DNA of 64,000 bases from Scopulibacillus darangshiensis. GTDB taxonomy: Bacteria; Bacillota; Bacilli; Bacillales; Sporolactobacillaceae. The position numbers and the translations under genes are program-made. The notes beneath the pieces were generated by a model. The model saw nothing but the letters and a program-made list of their open reading frames with translations. It was not told the DNA's origin and ran no database searches. Below, one piece after another: positions 8,149 through 15,430 of this stretch. The DNA lies in contig NZ_SLXK01000001.1 in the NCBI RefSeq assembly GCF_004341035.1, forward strand, positions 124,001 through 188,000, in the 5' to 3' direction. Every line of letters starts with the position of its first letter. Positions within the stretch are counted from its first letter, which is position 1.

Positions 8149-8367
8149 ATGGTATCAGGTTCGAAAACAGAATTAACAAAGGAACTAGAAGCATTTATTG
8201 ATGACAATGAGGACTATATTGGACCAAAGTTACATGAGCAATTAGTGGGAATTTATGAGCAGTTAAATAATGATGCTACAGATTTAGATGCCGAGTTGGA
8301 AGAAGCTAAGGAGGACATTAAAAAATTAGAAAGTGAGGTTGATAGATTGGGGGATGCGGCGGAATGA
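8149..8367 (+). CDS. Small coiled-coil protein, 72 aa
   Basis: ATG at 8149 follows GGAGG with eight bases between. The product is acidic. The C-terminal half (DLDAELEEAKEDIKKLESEV) has heptad spacing typical of a coiled coil. It overlaps the next ORF by ATGA. A short hairpin, GCCCA-TTG-TGGGC, lies upstream at about 8119. No family recognised. Confidence 0.55.
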   Translation: MVSGSKTELTKELEAFIDDNEDYIGPKLHEQLVGIYEQLNNDATDLDAELEEAKEDIKKLESEVDRLGDAAE

Positions 8368-8498
8368 CACTCACCGAACACCTATACGCTTACTGTCAGT
8401 TAATTGCACATGGTTATAGTGTGGACGAGGCTAAGGAGATTATTGAGGAAATTAAAAGGAAAATGGAAACTGAGTTGGAGAGGGTTGTGGAGGATTGA
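8364..8498 (+). CDS. Small hypothetical protein, 44 aa
   Basis: It shares ATGA overlaps with the genes on both sides (8364-8367 and 8498), a strong sign of translational coupling. The sequence MTLTEHLYAYCQLIAHGYSV is followed by a charged helix. Function is unknown. Confidence 0.55.
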   Translation: MTLTEHLYAYCQLIAHGYSVDEAKEIIEEIKRKMETELERVVED

Positions 8499-9277
8499 TG
8501 AAGTCCATTGAACTATTCGCCGGGATAGGGGGAATTTCTTTAGCTGCTGAATGGGCAGGGATTGAGACTATAGCTTTCTGTGAGAGAGAACCATTCCCAC
8601 AAAAGGTACTAAAGAAACACTGGCCAGGCGTTCCGATATTTGATGATGTATGTACTTTAAATAGACAAGTCTTAGAAGAATCAGGGGTGATTGAACGTGG
8701 AGGAACAGTTGACATTATCTCGGGAGGATGGCCATGCCAGCCATTTGCCACAGTTAATAGAAAACGAAAAGGAAGTGGCGATGAAAGATATTTGTGGCCG
8801 GAAATGTTCAGACTCATTGACGAACTTAGACCAAATTGGGTTGTTGGTGAGAATGTTGCAGACTTCTCCCGATCTGATGAACATGAACAAGTCCACAAAG
8901 ACCTGGAAAGTATCGGTTACCAAACACAACCGTTCATTATGGCGGCTTCAACAGTCGGTGCGCCGCACAGGAGATACAGGACGTTCATTGTTGCCTACAC
9001 CAGCAACAAGTCAGAACCACAAACCAATAAGGCCATTAGCACCAAGCGAAAAGAAAGGGACTCATGGCGTGATCTTGCCCGGTGGTATCGGAGAAAGGTA
9101 CCCGGATCTTATTGGGATGTATATAAACCCGGAGTACCTGGAGTGGATGATGGGATTCCCGATAGGGTGGACAGAAGTGGAGTCTTAGGAAACGCCGTAG
9201 TGCCACAGCAGATTTACCCGATATTTAAAGCGATTATTGATATTGAAGGAGGATGCAGGGATGGAAGCAGGGCGTGA
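8498..9277 (+). CDS. Cytosine-5 DNA methyltransferase, main (alpha-like) chain
   Basis: A 259-residue C5-methyltransferase. Motif I is ELFAGIGGI at residue 4, motif IV with the catalytic Cys is GGWPCQPF near residue 80, motif VI is VGENVADF near 117, motif VIII-like HRRYRTFIVA lies near 157 and motif X is LGNAVVP near 231. Between VIII and X the frame gives VDDGIPDRVDR but no convincing motif IX. That motif is found in the overlapping frame. No restriction enzyme gene is nearby, so it is an orphan phage methyltransferase, probably protecting phage DNA. The ATG at 8498 overlaps the preceding stop. Confidence 0.85.
   Translation: MKSIELFAGIGGISLAAEWAGIETIAFCEREPFPQKVLKKHWPGVPIFDDVCTLNRQVLEESGVIERGGTVDIISGGWPCQPFATVNRKRKGSGDERYLWPEMFRLIDELRPNWVVGENVADFSRSDEHEQVHKDLESIGYQTQPFIMAASTVGAPHRRYRTFIVAYTSNKSEPQTNKAISTKRKERDSWRDLARWYRRKVPGSYWDVYKPGVPGVDDGIPDRVDRSGVLGNAVVPQQIYPIFKAIIDIEGGCRDGSRA
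8697..9188 (+). CDS. Overlapping-frame methyltransferase partner (beta-like chain)
   Basis: A 163-codon frame lies wholly inside the methyltransferase gene in another register. GTG at 8697 has AGGGGTGA six bases upstream, a good ribosome site in mid-gene. Its sequence is not noise: MKDICGRKCSDSL, IGLLVRMLQTS, TWKVSVTKHNR, SLLPTPATS and YLEWMMGFPIGWT all match stretches I know from phage cytosine methyltransferases, the last resembling motif IX. M.EcoHK31I has this same plan, with a beta polypeptide in an alternative frame that supplies motif IX. I infer a two-chain enzyme. The alternative is a relic of a double frameshift. Confidence 0.6.
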   Translation: MEEQLTLSREDGHASHLPQLIENEKEVAMKDICGRKCSDSLTNLDQIGLLVRMLQTSPDLMNMNKSTKTWKVSVTKHNRSLWRLQQSVRRTGDTGRSLLPTPATSQNHKPIRPLAPSEKKGTHGVILPGGIGERYPDLIGMYINPEYLEWMMGFPIGWTEVES

Positions 9278-9401
9278 GTGCCCCATTTGCTGTGGTTGCG
9301 GTTGGGTTGAAGATTTTCCAGAGATTGTTGAATGTCTAGAATGTGACGGTACAGGTGCAATCAATCCAGACTTGTTGGAAGGTGGTGGCTGTGGTGAATG
9401 A
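9261..9401 (+). CDS. Small DnaJ-like zinc-finger protein, 46 aa
   Basis: ATG at 9261 follows AAGGAGGATGCAGGG. Two Cys clusters, CPICCGCGW and CLECDGTG, resemble a DnaJ-type zinc finger with CxxCxGxG repeats. It overlaps the methyltransferase end by 17 bases. Its function is unknown. Such mini zinc fingers are common in phage early regions. Confidence 0.6.
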   Translation: MEAGRECPICCGCGWVEDFPEIVECLECDGTGAINPDLLEGGGCGE

Positions 9402-9522
9402 ACCACTCTGTCCTATCTGTGGAGATGAAATGAAACATTGGAACCAAGGAATCTATGAATGTCCTGACTGCAACATAATGGTTGATAAGGACTGCTTGGA
9501 TGGTGAACCAGATGGAAGATAG
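9391..9522 (+). CDS. Small zinc-ribbon protein, 43 aa
   Basis: GTG at 9391 follows GGAAGGTGG. The pattern CPICGDEM...YECPDCNIMV is a classical zinc ribbon with two CxxC knuckles. It overlaps the genes on both sides. Function is unknown. Confidence 0.6.
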   Translation: MVNEPLCPICGDEMKHWNQGIYECPDCNIMVDKDCLDGEPDGR

Positions 9523-9775
9523 GCTGAAAGAGATAAAAGAAAACTATTCCAACGCCATTGATATAGCATTATCAGACGGTGGTACATTACCTTCTTATGA
9601 CATTGATGTTGCTGATATGAATTGGTTGATTAATTGCATTGAACAGCAACAGAAGGAAAATGATTCGTTAAGATGGGATTTGACAAGGGTTCGCGCTATT
9701 GTAGGGAAATCGGAGTATACCAATCAGACACATAGTGTTTATGATATTGTCCAGAAAGCATTAAAAAGGCGGTGA
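9500..9775 (+). CDS. Hypothetical helical protein, 91 aa
   Basis: ATG at 9500 (AAGGA nine bases before) is preferred to the upstream TTG at 9482. Another ATG lies at 9512. The product (MEDRLKEIKENYSNAIDIAL, then WLINCIEQQQKENDSLRWDL) is helical with a short coiled-coil segment. Family not recognised. Confidence 0.55.
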   Translation: MVNQMEDRLKEIKENYSNAIDIALSDGGTLPSYDIDVADMNWLINCIEQQQKENDSLRWDLTRVRAIVGKSEYTNQTHSVYDIVQKALKRR

Positions 9776-9779
9776 ACCA

Positions 9780-9938
9780 ATGCAAACACTATTAAAGAAA
9801 ACCGTCCGCAGTGGCGACAAGCATAAATTCGACAAAGAATATAACCAAGCCTTGGACGAAGGATGGACACCCAAAGACGAGACTAGAGTTATGCATGGGC
9901 AGTATGGATCATTTTACATGGCGGTGTTTGGGAAATGA
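9780..9938 (+). CDS. Small conserved-looking phage protein, 52 aa
   Basis: ATG at 9780 follows GGCGGTGAACCA. The sequence KFDKEYNQALDEGWTPKDE and HGQYGSFYMAVFGK recalls small DUF1737-like proteins, with a conserved 'EGW' turn. Only a weak assignment is possible. It overlaps the next gene by four bases. Confidence 0.5.
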   Translation: MQTLLKKTVRSGDKHKFDKEYNQALDEGWTPKDETRVMHGQYGSFYMAVFGK

Positions 9939-10111
9939 ATCGGCATGACGCACGCAGGGAGCTCACAAGGCTCCTTGCGACACAGAAGACTGTCCGAATA
10001 TCTAGGCTAAGGAAGCTATTAAATATCATAGACATAGACGGCTGTGAGCGGCAGAGGGTGCAGATGGGTAAGAAGATTAAGAGGATTAAGAGGATGAGAG
10101 GGGTAAGGTAG
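9935..10111 (+). CDS. Small strongly basic protein, 58 aa
   Basis: It begins with an ATGA overlap at 9935 and ends one base before the dUTPase start. About a third of its residues are Arg or Lys (RRELTRLLATQKTVRISRLR, and a tail KKIKRIKRMRGVR), so nucleic acid binding is likely. No family recognised. Confidence 0.5.
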   Translation: MNRHDARRELTRLLATQKTVRISRLRKLLNIIDIDGCERQRVQMGKKIKRIKRMRGVR

Positions 10112-10588
10112 ATGGATTTACCAAAACTTTATGACATGCAAAAGCAATTGGATGACCGCATTATTCAAAAACATGGGCTTGAAAGTCAGGATCTTTTACC
10201 AAATTTAATTTTATCTCTACAGGTTGAAGTCGGTGAATTCTGTAACGAATGGCAGGGGTTTAAGCATTGGAAGGTTAATCCCAAACCCAAGCTTGGATTG
10301 CTTGAAGAGTGCGTAGATTGCTTACATTTTATTCTAAGTATCGGTAATGCTAAGGGTTACAGAGGGTATTTGGAAGTGTCGAAGTCGTCTGACCTTATAA
10401 AAGAGTTTAATAGTCTTTTTAATAAAATTGGAGACTTTTGGTTTTGGCCAAGTAAGAAAAATTATATGATCATATTCGGAATCTTTATGAATATCACAGA
10501 AATGCTTGGATTCACACGGAAGGATATTTTACGGGGTTACATTGATAAAAACACCGTAAATCACACGAGACAAGTTAATGGCTACTAA
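10112..10588 (+). CDS. Dimeric all-alpha dUTPase
   Basis: A 158-residue member of the MazG-like dUTPase_2 family. The metal-binding helices show as EVGEFCNEWQGFKHW near residue 44 and LLEECVDCLHFILSIGN near 69. It should hydrolyse dUTP to dUMP, lowering uracil incorporation and feeding dTMP synthesis during phage replication. The final third carries helices with no extra motif. It sits in the nucleotide-metabolism part of the early region. Confidence 0.85.
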   Translation: MDLPKLYDMQKQLDDRIIQKHGLESQDLLPNLILSLQVEVGEFCNEWQGFKHWKVNPKPKLGLLEECVDCLHFILSIGNAKGYRGYLEVSKSSDLIKEFNSLFNKIGDFWFWPSKKNYMIIFGIFMNITEMLGFTRKDILRGYIDKNTVNHTRQVNGY

Positions 10589-10754
10589 CATCACCATAAC
10601 AGACTCTCGCCCTCTGTGGATTAGGAGGGAGGATGCGTTGGCACTCTGTCAGCGTTGCCCTCTTTATCGCAAATGCTCATCAAGATTAGGTTCTGAGTGT
10701 AATCGATTCGGTGGTACTGAAATACCAAAACTAAGGTATAGGAGTGGTCGATAA
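10578..10754 (+). CDS. Small Cys-rich protein, 58 aa
   Basis: ATG at 10578 overlaps the dUTPase end by 11 bases and its stop overlaps the next start (TAATG). Four Cys (LCQRCPLYRKCSSRLGSEC) may bind zinc or a metal cluster. The C-terminus is basic. Unknown function. Confidence 0.5.
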   Translation: MATNITITDSRPLWIRREDALALCQRCPLYRKCSSRLGSECNRFGGTEIPKLRYRSGR

Positions 10755-11119
10755 TGCCAGCAATAGGTGATCAGGTTAAATATGGTGGATGTCTAGCTAA
10801 GGTCATTGATATGGACGAAAACGGGGTTAATCTAGAAATGGATGTCACGGGTCAATCAGTGTGGACGGCACATGGTAGCTGCGAACCCGTCATTTACATT
10901 AGCCAACCTAAACAACTTCCGGGTCAAGATAACGAAATATTGCAAAATGTTCGTGCTCTGATTGATCAGCAGACATTGAAAGGTTTAGAAAAATATGGGG
11001 CGACTGTTAACCCTGACGATTACAGTCTCATAGAGTGGATTGATCACGCCCAACAGGAATCAATGGATCATATCATTTACCTGGAAACTATCAAAGTAAA
11101 ACTGAGGACAATTCTATGA
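10754..11119 (+). CDS. Phage protein with dNTP-hydrolase-like C-terminus, 121 aa
   Basis: The N-terminal half is beta-rich (GDQVKYGGCLAKVIDMDENG). The C-terminal half (GLEKYGATVNPDDYSLIEW, then DHAQQESMDHIIYLE) matches a segment common in phage DUF5664 or MazG-like proteins, where an acidic His-rich helix binds metal. A nucleotide hydrolase or housecleaning role is possible but unproven. Confidence 0.5.
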   Translation: MPAIGDQVKYGGCLAKVIDMDENGVNLEMDVTGQSVWTAHGSCEPVIYISQPKQLPGQDNEILQNVRALIDQQTLKGLEKYGATVNPDDYSLIEWIDHAQQESMDHIIYLETIKVKLRTIL

Positions 11120-11589
11120 TGATGAACAGAAAGAATCATGATACCTTCGTCCAAATCGGCAATCTATTGGAAAAGCGTCGGGAATTGCATGAAAAGGGTA
11201 AGGACCTTACGGAAATTGAAGCTGAATTATTAACATTAGGTAATACTTTGTGGAATAAACCATACGTCCCAAAAGTTATAAAGAAAAAGAGAATATTTCT
11301 TGACACGGAAAAAATTATAAGCATGTACAAAGAAGGATATACAAGCCAAGAATTAGCAAATCATTTTAAGTGTCATGTTACATCCATTCGTAATCATCTT
11401 AGAAAGAACTTCCCAGACTACAACGAGACAGCTAATCGTGGCAGAACAAAGGATAAAAGAGTTGACAAAAATGAAGTTGTCAGGCTGAGAAACAAAGGTG
11501 TTAGCGCAAGAGAACTATCCGAGAAATTTAAATGCGATATAGCTTATATCTACAGGATTGTTAAGAAACACAAAGAAAGCGTGGGGTGA
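11116..11589 (+). CDS. Protein with two helix-turn-helix units, 157 aa
   Basis: Two similar resolvase-type helix-turn-helix segments occur at about residues 66-100 (MYKEGYTSQELANHFKCHVT) and 118-152 (RLRNKGVSARELSEKFKCDI). This internal duplication suggests binding to a repeated or extended DNA site. It starts at a run of ATG codons overlapping the previous stop and is coupled to the RinA-type activator, so a regulatory role in the early-to-late switch is reasonable. Confidence 0.6.
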   Translation: MMMNRKNHDTFVQIGNLLEKRRELHEKGKDLTEIEAELLTLGNTLWNKPYVPKVIKKKRIFLDTEKIISMYKEGYTSQELANHFKCHVTSIRNHLRKNFPDYNETANRGRTKDKRVDKNEVVRLRNKGVSARELSEKFKCDIAYIYRIVKKHKESVG

Positions 11590-11594
11590 TGCGA

Positions 11595-12029
11595 TTGACA
11601 ACAGCAATTAAGCCGCGTCCAGCAACATTTAAACACATCGAAGCAGAATTATATGGTTATCATGAAACAAAGAAAGAGATTAGACGGCTTAGAGAAGAAA
11701 TCCTATCAGGCGGACAAAGGGATGATGATGACAACACTGGAGCAGGATCTAACTCCACAAGAACTCCAGGGAGACCGACAGAACGGATCGCCACAAGGTT
11801 AATGACTGATAAGCGCCTTCGTAACTTAGAAGAGATTGTGGAAGCTATAGACAATATCTATGATAGCGTTCCAGATCATTATAAAGAAATGATTAATATC
11901 AAGTATTGGAGCAACAAAAACTTCAAATGGTCAGAGGTTGCAAATGAATGTTTTGTCCATCCCAATACAGCTACTAAGATGCGAAGCGAGGTCATTACAT
12001 TGATTGCAGACAAATTAGGATGGCGTTAG
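11595..12029 (+). CDS. RinA-family late transcription activator
   Basis: The N-terminus FKHIEAELYGYHETKKEI is the hallmark of RinA/ArpU-like phage activators, and the C-terminal part (MINIKYWSNKNFKWSEVANE) is a sigma-factor-like helix-turn-helix. TTG at 11595 is preferred because GGGGTGA lies five bases upstream. An ATG at 11589 is too close to it. Placed directly before a terminator and the packaging genes, it should switch on the late operon. It is 144 residues from this start. Confidence 0.75.
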   Translation: MTTAIKPRPATFKHIEAELYGYHETKKEIRRLREEILSGGQRDDDDNTGAGSNSTRTPGRPTERIATRLMTDKRLRNLEEIVEAIDNIYDSVPDHYKEMINIKYWSNKNFKWSEVANECFVHPNTATKMRSEVITLIADKLGWR

Positions 12030-12066
12030 TGTGATAACATTGTGATTTTTGCCTGCAAATCTATTA

Positions 12067-12072
12067 TATAAT
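12067..12072 (+). promoter_or_regulatory. Possible activator-dependent late promoter
   Basis: A perfect -10 box TATAAT lies between the RinA-type gene and the packaging genes, but no good -35 box is found 16-18 bases upstream. That pattern is expected for a promoter needing an activator. Assignment rests on position. Confidence 0.35.
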
Positions 12073-12118
12073 GTTAGTATCAAAGTTTATCCTTTTCCAT
12101 TGTTTCCTTCTCCTCTCG

Positions 12119-12151
12119 AAAGGCGCTCACAAATCGTGTGGGTGCCTTTTT
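12119..12151 (+). terminator. Terminator between early and late genes
   Basis: AAAGGCGCTCACA and GTGTGGGTGCCTTT pair with a few G-T pairs around a short loop and are followed by five T. This would stop early transcripts after the activator gene, or act as a site for late antitermination. Confidence 0.7.
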
Positions 12152-12166
12152 ATATTGTAATCAAAG

Positions 12167-12310
12167 ATGGTGATGATCTTGGATAAGACCAAGCCAATTA
12201 AAAATAAAAAGAATAAAACAATTAAACTATCTGATGCTGATCTGCGTGAGTTGATGGGTATGGATAGAGATACTTATAAGCGCCATAAGGGTGCGATTAG
12301 GCGGAGGTGA
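12167..12310 (+). CDS. Small basic protein upstream of HNH, 47 aa
   Basis: A Lys-rich start is followed by SDADLRELMGMDRDTYKRHK, which looks like a single short helix-turn-helix-like unit. Several starts (ATG 12167, ATG 12173, TTG 12179) are possible. It is the first gene of the late block. Function is unknown. Confidence 0.5.
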   Translation: MVMILDKTKPIKNKKNKTIKLSDADLRELMGMDRDTYKRHKGAIRRR

Positions 12311-12316
12311 TTGAGT

Positions 12317-12568
12317 GTGAGCGATTATGTAGAATTTGGTGGTGAACCATCACCATTGTTGCGAATAGAGTTAGATAAGATCGGTAGTGTACCTAGAGTT
12401 ACTTATAAAGGTGAGGAGATCAATAATAAGGTATGCATTTCATTTGATTGGCAGACAGCGGATGATAAAGGTATAAGATCTCCTTACATCCGTATTGAGC
12501 GCATTGAAACAGATAGTAATGGAAGACCATTTTATAAAGCCGAAAGGATTAATTCACCCGATGCCTAA
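12317..12568 (+). CDS. Hypothetical late protein, 83 aa
   Basis: GTG at 12317 is eight bases after GGAGGTGAT, better placed than the TTG at 12311. The product is beta-rich (YVEFGGEPSPLLRIELDKIG, VTYKGEEINNKVCISFDW). I do not recognise it. It overlaps the HNH gene by eight bases. Confidence 0.5.
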   Translation: MSDYVEFGGEPSPLLRIELDKIGSVPRVTYKGEEINNKVCISFDWQTADDKGIRSPYIRIERIETDSNGRPFYKAERINSPDA

Positions 12569-12917
12569 CAAACCCAAACGACCATGTAACTATCCAACAT
12601 GCGGACAACTTACCACTGACAGCTACTGTGAACTACACAAGCAAGAGCGTCACGCCTACGATAAGCAACGCGGTAATGCAGCACAACGCGGCTATGACAG
12701 CCGATGGCAAAAGGCAAGGAAAACTTATCTTGCCAAACATCCATTGTGTTTACATTGCTTAGATCATGGTGTGTATGCCGCTGCAACAGTAGTTGACCAT
12801 ATTACACCCCATAAGGGTGACAAGACATTGTTCTGGGATTCAAAAAACAATTGGCAGCCGTTATGTGAGATGCACCACAATCGCAAGACCGCGAGGGAAG
12901 ATATGGGAAGTTGGTGA
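12561..12917 (+). CDS. HNH endonuclease of the packaging module
   Basis: A 118-residue HNH protein. The zinc-coordinating pairs CLHC and LCEMHHN and the catalytic segment TVVDHITPHKGD are clear. An N-terminal CNYPTCGQLTTDSYCELH adds a second zinc-binding-like site. HNH proteins next to terminase are required for cos cleavage in HK97-like phages, so it likely works with TerS/TerL. ATG at 12561 is the only suitable start, with a weak ribosome site. Confidence 0.85.
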   Translation: MPNKPKRPCNYPTCGQLTTDSYCELHKQERHAYDKQRGNAAQRGYDSRWQKARKTYLAKHPLCLHCLDHGVYAAATVVDHITPHKGDKTLFWDSKNNWQPLCEMHHNRKTAREDMGSW

Positions 12918-13023
12918 GGGTAGGGGGGAGTAAATCGCTGGTAATCCCTTCCTAAAAGACCGCATGCCCCTCAAGTACACACAAAAATCCGTTTTTGAAA
13001 TATTTTTAAAGGAGGTGTAATCG
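12918..13023. other. Candidate cos packaging site
   Basis: The 106 non-coding bases between the HNH and terminase small subunit genes contain a G-run (GGGTAGGGGGGAG) and the segment GACCGCATGCCCCTC, which I recall near cos ends of related phages. HNH plus TerS/TerL predicts a cos site here. The exact nick positions cannot be read from sequence. Confidence 0.4.
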
Positions 13024-13542
13024 ATGCCTGGAAGAAATAAACAACCATTGGCTGTTATTCAGGGAAAAGGTAAGTCCCATCATCTTACAAAAGATGAGAT
13101 TTCCAAGCGGAAAAAACAAGAAGATGCGATGAATGGATTTACCGACAACATAGCTCCTCCTAAATATTTGACTAAAGTTCAAAAAAGAGAGTTTGAAGAA
13201 ATAGCCAAGGAATTATTGCGGCTTAACATTTTTAGTAATTTGGACGTTGATAGTCTGGCGCGTTATATTGATTCACGAGATCAATATATTCAGCTAATCA
13301 AAAATATTAAAAAGGTAAAGCCGACAATTGAAGCCCATCAAGAGGATGGTACGAAAATAACTATAGCCAACGATGATTATCCAAAACTAATGCGTACAAA
13401 AAACTTATTATTCAATGAGTGCCGTTCTGCTGCCGGTGATTTAGGCTTAACGATTACATCTCGTTTAAAATTGGTTATTCCGAAAACGGAATATGAAAAA
13501 CCGAAAAGTGAAGCTGAAAGGCGCTTTGGTGGCCGCTTGTGA
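13024..13542 (+). CDS. Terminase small subunit, P27 family
   Basis: 172 residues following AAAGGAGGTGTAATCG. The sequence KRKKQEDAMNGF, PPKYLTKVQKREFEEIAKEL and DVDSLARYIDSRDQY matches P27-type small terminases, which bind the packaging site and load the large subunit. The C-terminus ends ERRFGGRL as is common in the family. It overlaps terL by four bases. Confidence 0.9.
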   Translation: MPGRNKQPLAVIQGKGKSHHLTKDEISKRKKQEDAMNGFTDNIAPPKYLTKVQKREFEEIAKELLRLNIFSNLDVDSLARYIDSRDQYIQLIKNIKKVKPTIEAHQEDGTKITIANDDYPKLMRTKNLLFNECRSAAGDLGLTITSRLKLVIPKTEYEKPKSEAERRFGGRL

Positions 13543-15230
13543 ATTGGGTTCTTGAACGCGTATTCAGCTATTGCGACGACATATTAAACGGCAAGATAAA
13601 TGCATGTAAAAAACATATATGGGCGGTTAAACGCTTTATAAAGGATTTTGAGGATTGTCAAAAAGATGACAGTCCTTTTTATTTTGACGAAGAAGTTGCG
13701 GAAGACTTTTATTGGTTTGCACGAGAGTTTAAACATGTTGAGGGTGTATTAGCAGGCGAACCCGTCGAGTTAACTGATTATCAATTATTTAAAGCGGTCA
13801 ATATTTTTTGCTTTAAAAAGCGACATAATAATGCCAGGCGATTTAGAAAAATTTATGATCAAGTCGCTCGTAAGAATGCCAAATCGCAATTCCTAGCCAT
13901 TGTTAGTGCGTATATCAATTTTCTTGGAGAAGAAAAACAACGTGCATTTATAGCGGGATGGACCCGAGACCAGTCGTCAGAAGTTTATGAAGCTGTGAGA
14001 ACTGGGATTCAATCAAGCGAATTACTAGAAGGTAAATGGAAAGAAGCATACGGAAAGATTGAAATTTTAAGGAATCATTCTGTTATCATTCCGCTTTCAA
14101 AAGAAGCAAGAAAAACAGGCGATGGTAAAAACCCTTCTGTTGGAATTGTGGACGAATATCACGCCCATGAAACTAGCGAAATTTACGATGTTCTTGTATC
14201 AGGAATGGTAGCCAGGAAAGAACCTTTAATGTTTATTATTACAACAGCGGGATTTGATTTGTCTAGACCATGCTTTCGAGAATATGAATATGTTAGTAAT
14301 ATACTAGATCCAGATTCCGAAGTTGAAAATGATGATTATTTCGTAATGATTTGTGAGCTTGATAAAGATGATGACATTAAAAACGAATCGAACTGGATAA
14401 AAGCCAATCCAATTGTAGCAACTTATCCCGAAGGCATCGAATCAATTAAATCAGAATTAAAAATAGCATTAGAAGTTCCTGAAAAAATGCGATCATTTCT
14501 TACTAAAAATATGGATATATGGGTTGATATGAAGGAAAACGGCTATATGCCGATGAGTAAATGGGATGAATGTGGTGTAGATGAGGCGCCGGATGTGAAA
14601 GAATTTATGCTTTTCCCCGGTCTTGACTTATCGCAAACCACAGACTTAACAAGTATTGGAATGGTTTTTAATCTTGGTGATGGTAAATATCACATAAGGC
14701 AACACTCATTCATGCCTGAAGAAAAATTTAAAGAGCGAATGCGAACGGATAAAGTCAGGTATGATCTGTGGGCTGACCAGGGTTATCTTACGTTGACGCC
14801 TGGATCCGTCGTGGATTACAACTATATTGAATCATATATCATCAATCTCAGGAGTGAAGGATTTTACATCGTAGAGGTCCCATATGATAAATGGAACGCG
14901 TCCCATCTTGCTCAAAATTTAGAGAATGAAGGTTTTCTTCCAGTGGAAATTCCACAGGCTATTAGACAATTATCAGAGCCGACAAAGTCGTTTAGAACAG
15001 AGGTATTCCAAAAAAATATTACACATGAAAAGGATCCTCTTCTTAGATGGGCCATAAATAACGCTGTACTTAAGATAGATGATCAGGAAAATATTATGAT
15101 TAGTAAATCAAAATCAAAAAACAGAATTGACCCTATTGCTGCAGTTATTAACGGTTTCGCTCGCGCCCGGGTTGCTGTACCGGAGGTGAATTTAAATGAT
15201 CACATCCTTTCTGAAGAATTTTCTTTCTAA
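13539..15230 (+). CDS. Terminase large subunit
   Basis: A 563-residue packaging motor starting at GTG 13539. The ATPase core includes an atypical Walker A, ARKNAKSQF, near residue 110 and Walker B GIVDEYHAH near 205. The C-terminal nuclease part begins near FPGLDLSQTTDLTSIG, with its metal-binding Asp residues. It pumps DNA into the prohead and cuts it. The final 35 bases overlap the next gene. Length is normal for Terminase_1 proteins. Confidence 0.92.
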   Translation: MNWVLERVFSYCDDILNGKINACKKHIWAVKRFIKDFEDCQKDDSPFYFDEEVAEDFYWFAREFKHVEGVLAGEPVELTDYQLFKAVNIFCFKKRHNNARRFRKIYDQVARKNAKSQFLAIVSAYINFLGEEKQRAFIAGWTRDQSSEVYEAVRTGIQSSELLEGKWKEAYGKIEILRNHSVIIPLSKEARKTGDGKNPSVGIVDEYHAHETSEIYDVLVSGMVARKEPLMFIITTAGFDLSRPCFREYEYVSNILDPDSEVENDDYFVMICELDKDDDIKNESNWIKANPIVATYPEGIESIKSELKIALEVPEKMRSFLTKNMDIWVDMKENGYMPMSKWDECGVDEAPDVKEFMLFPGLDLSQTTDLTSIGMVFNLGDGKYHIRQHSFMPEEKFKERMRTDKVRYDLWADQGYLTLTPGSVVDYNYIESYIINLRSEGFYIVEVPYDKWNASHLAQNLENEGFLPVEIPQAIRQLSEPTKSFRTEVFQKNITHEKDPLLRWAINNAVLKIDDQENIMISKSKSKNRIDPIAAVINGFARARVAVPEVNLNDHILSEEFSF

Positions 15231-15426
15231 CACAAAAGAAAAAATGCCAATAATATTAAGGATTCTCGCTCTTTTTGTTGAGGATCTTTTTGTTTTTGTC
15301 GGATTTGTTTTTATCGTAAAGGCAACATTTATGTGGAGTGAAACAGCGGGAATCTACTCTATTGGTATTGTTTTGATTTTAGTAGGATTGCTTTTAAGCC
15401 GAAAACCTTCGTCAAAAAGGAGGTGA
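15196..15426 (+). CDS. Small membrane protein between terminase and portal, 76 aa
   Basis: ATG at 15196 after GGAGGTGAATTTAA. Two hydrophobic helices (LFVFVGFVFIVKATF and IGIVLILVGLLL) and a basic tail KPSSKRR. DUF1056 proteins occupy this slot in related phages, and this may be one. Role unknown. Confidence 0.6.
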   Translation: MITSFLKNFLSNTKEKMPIILRILALFVEDLFVFVGFVFIVKATFMWSETAGIYSIGIVLILVGLLLSRKPSSKRR

Positions 15427-15430
15427 TTAA

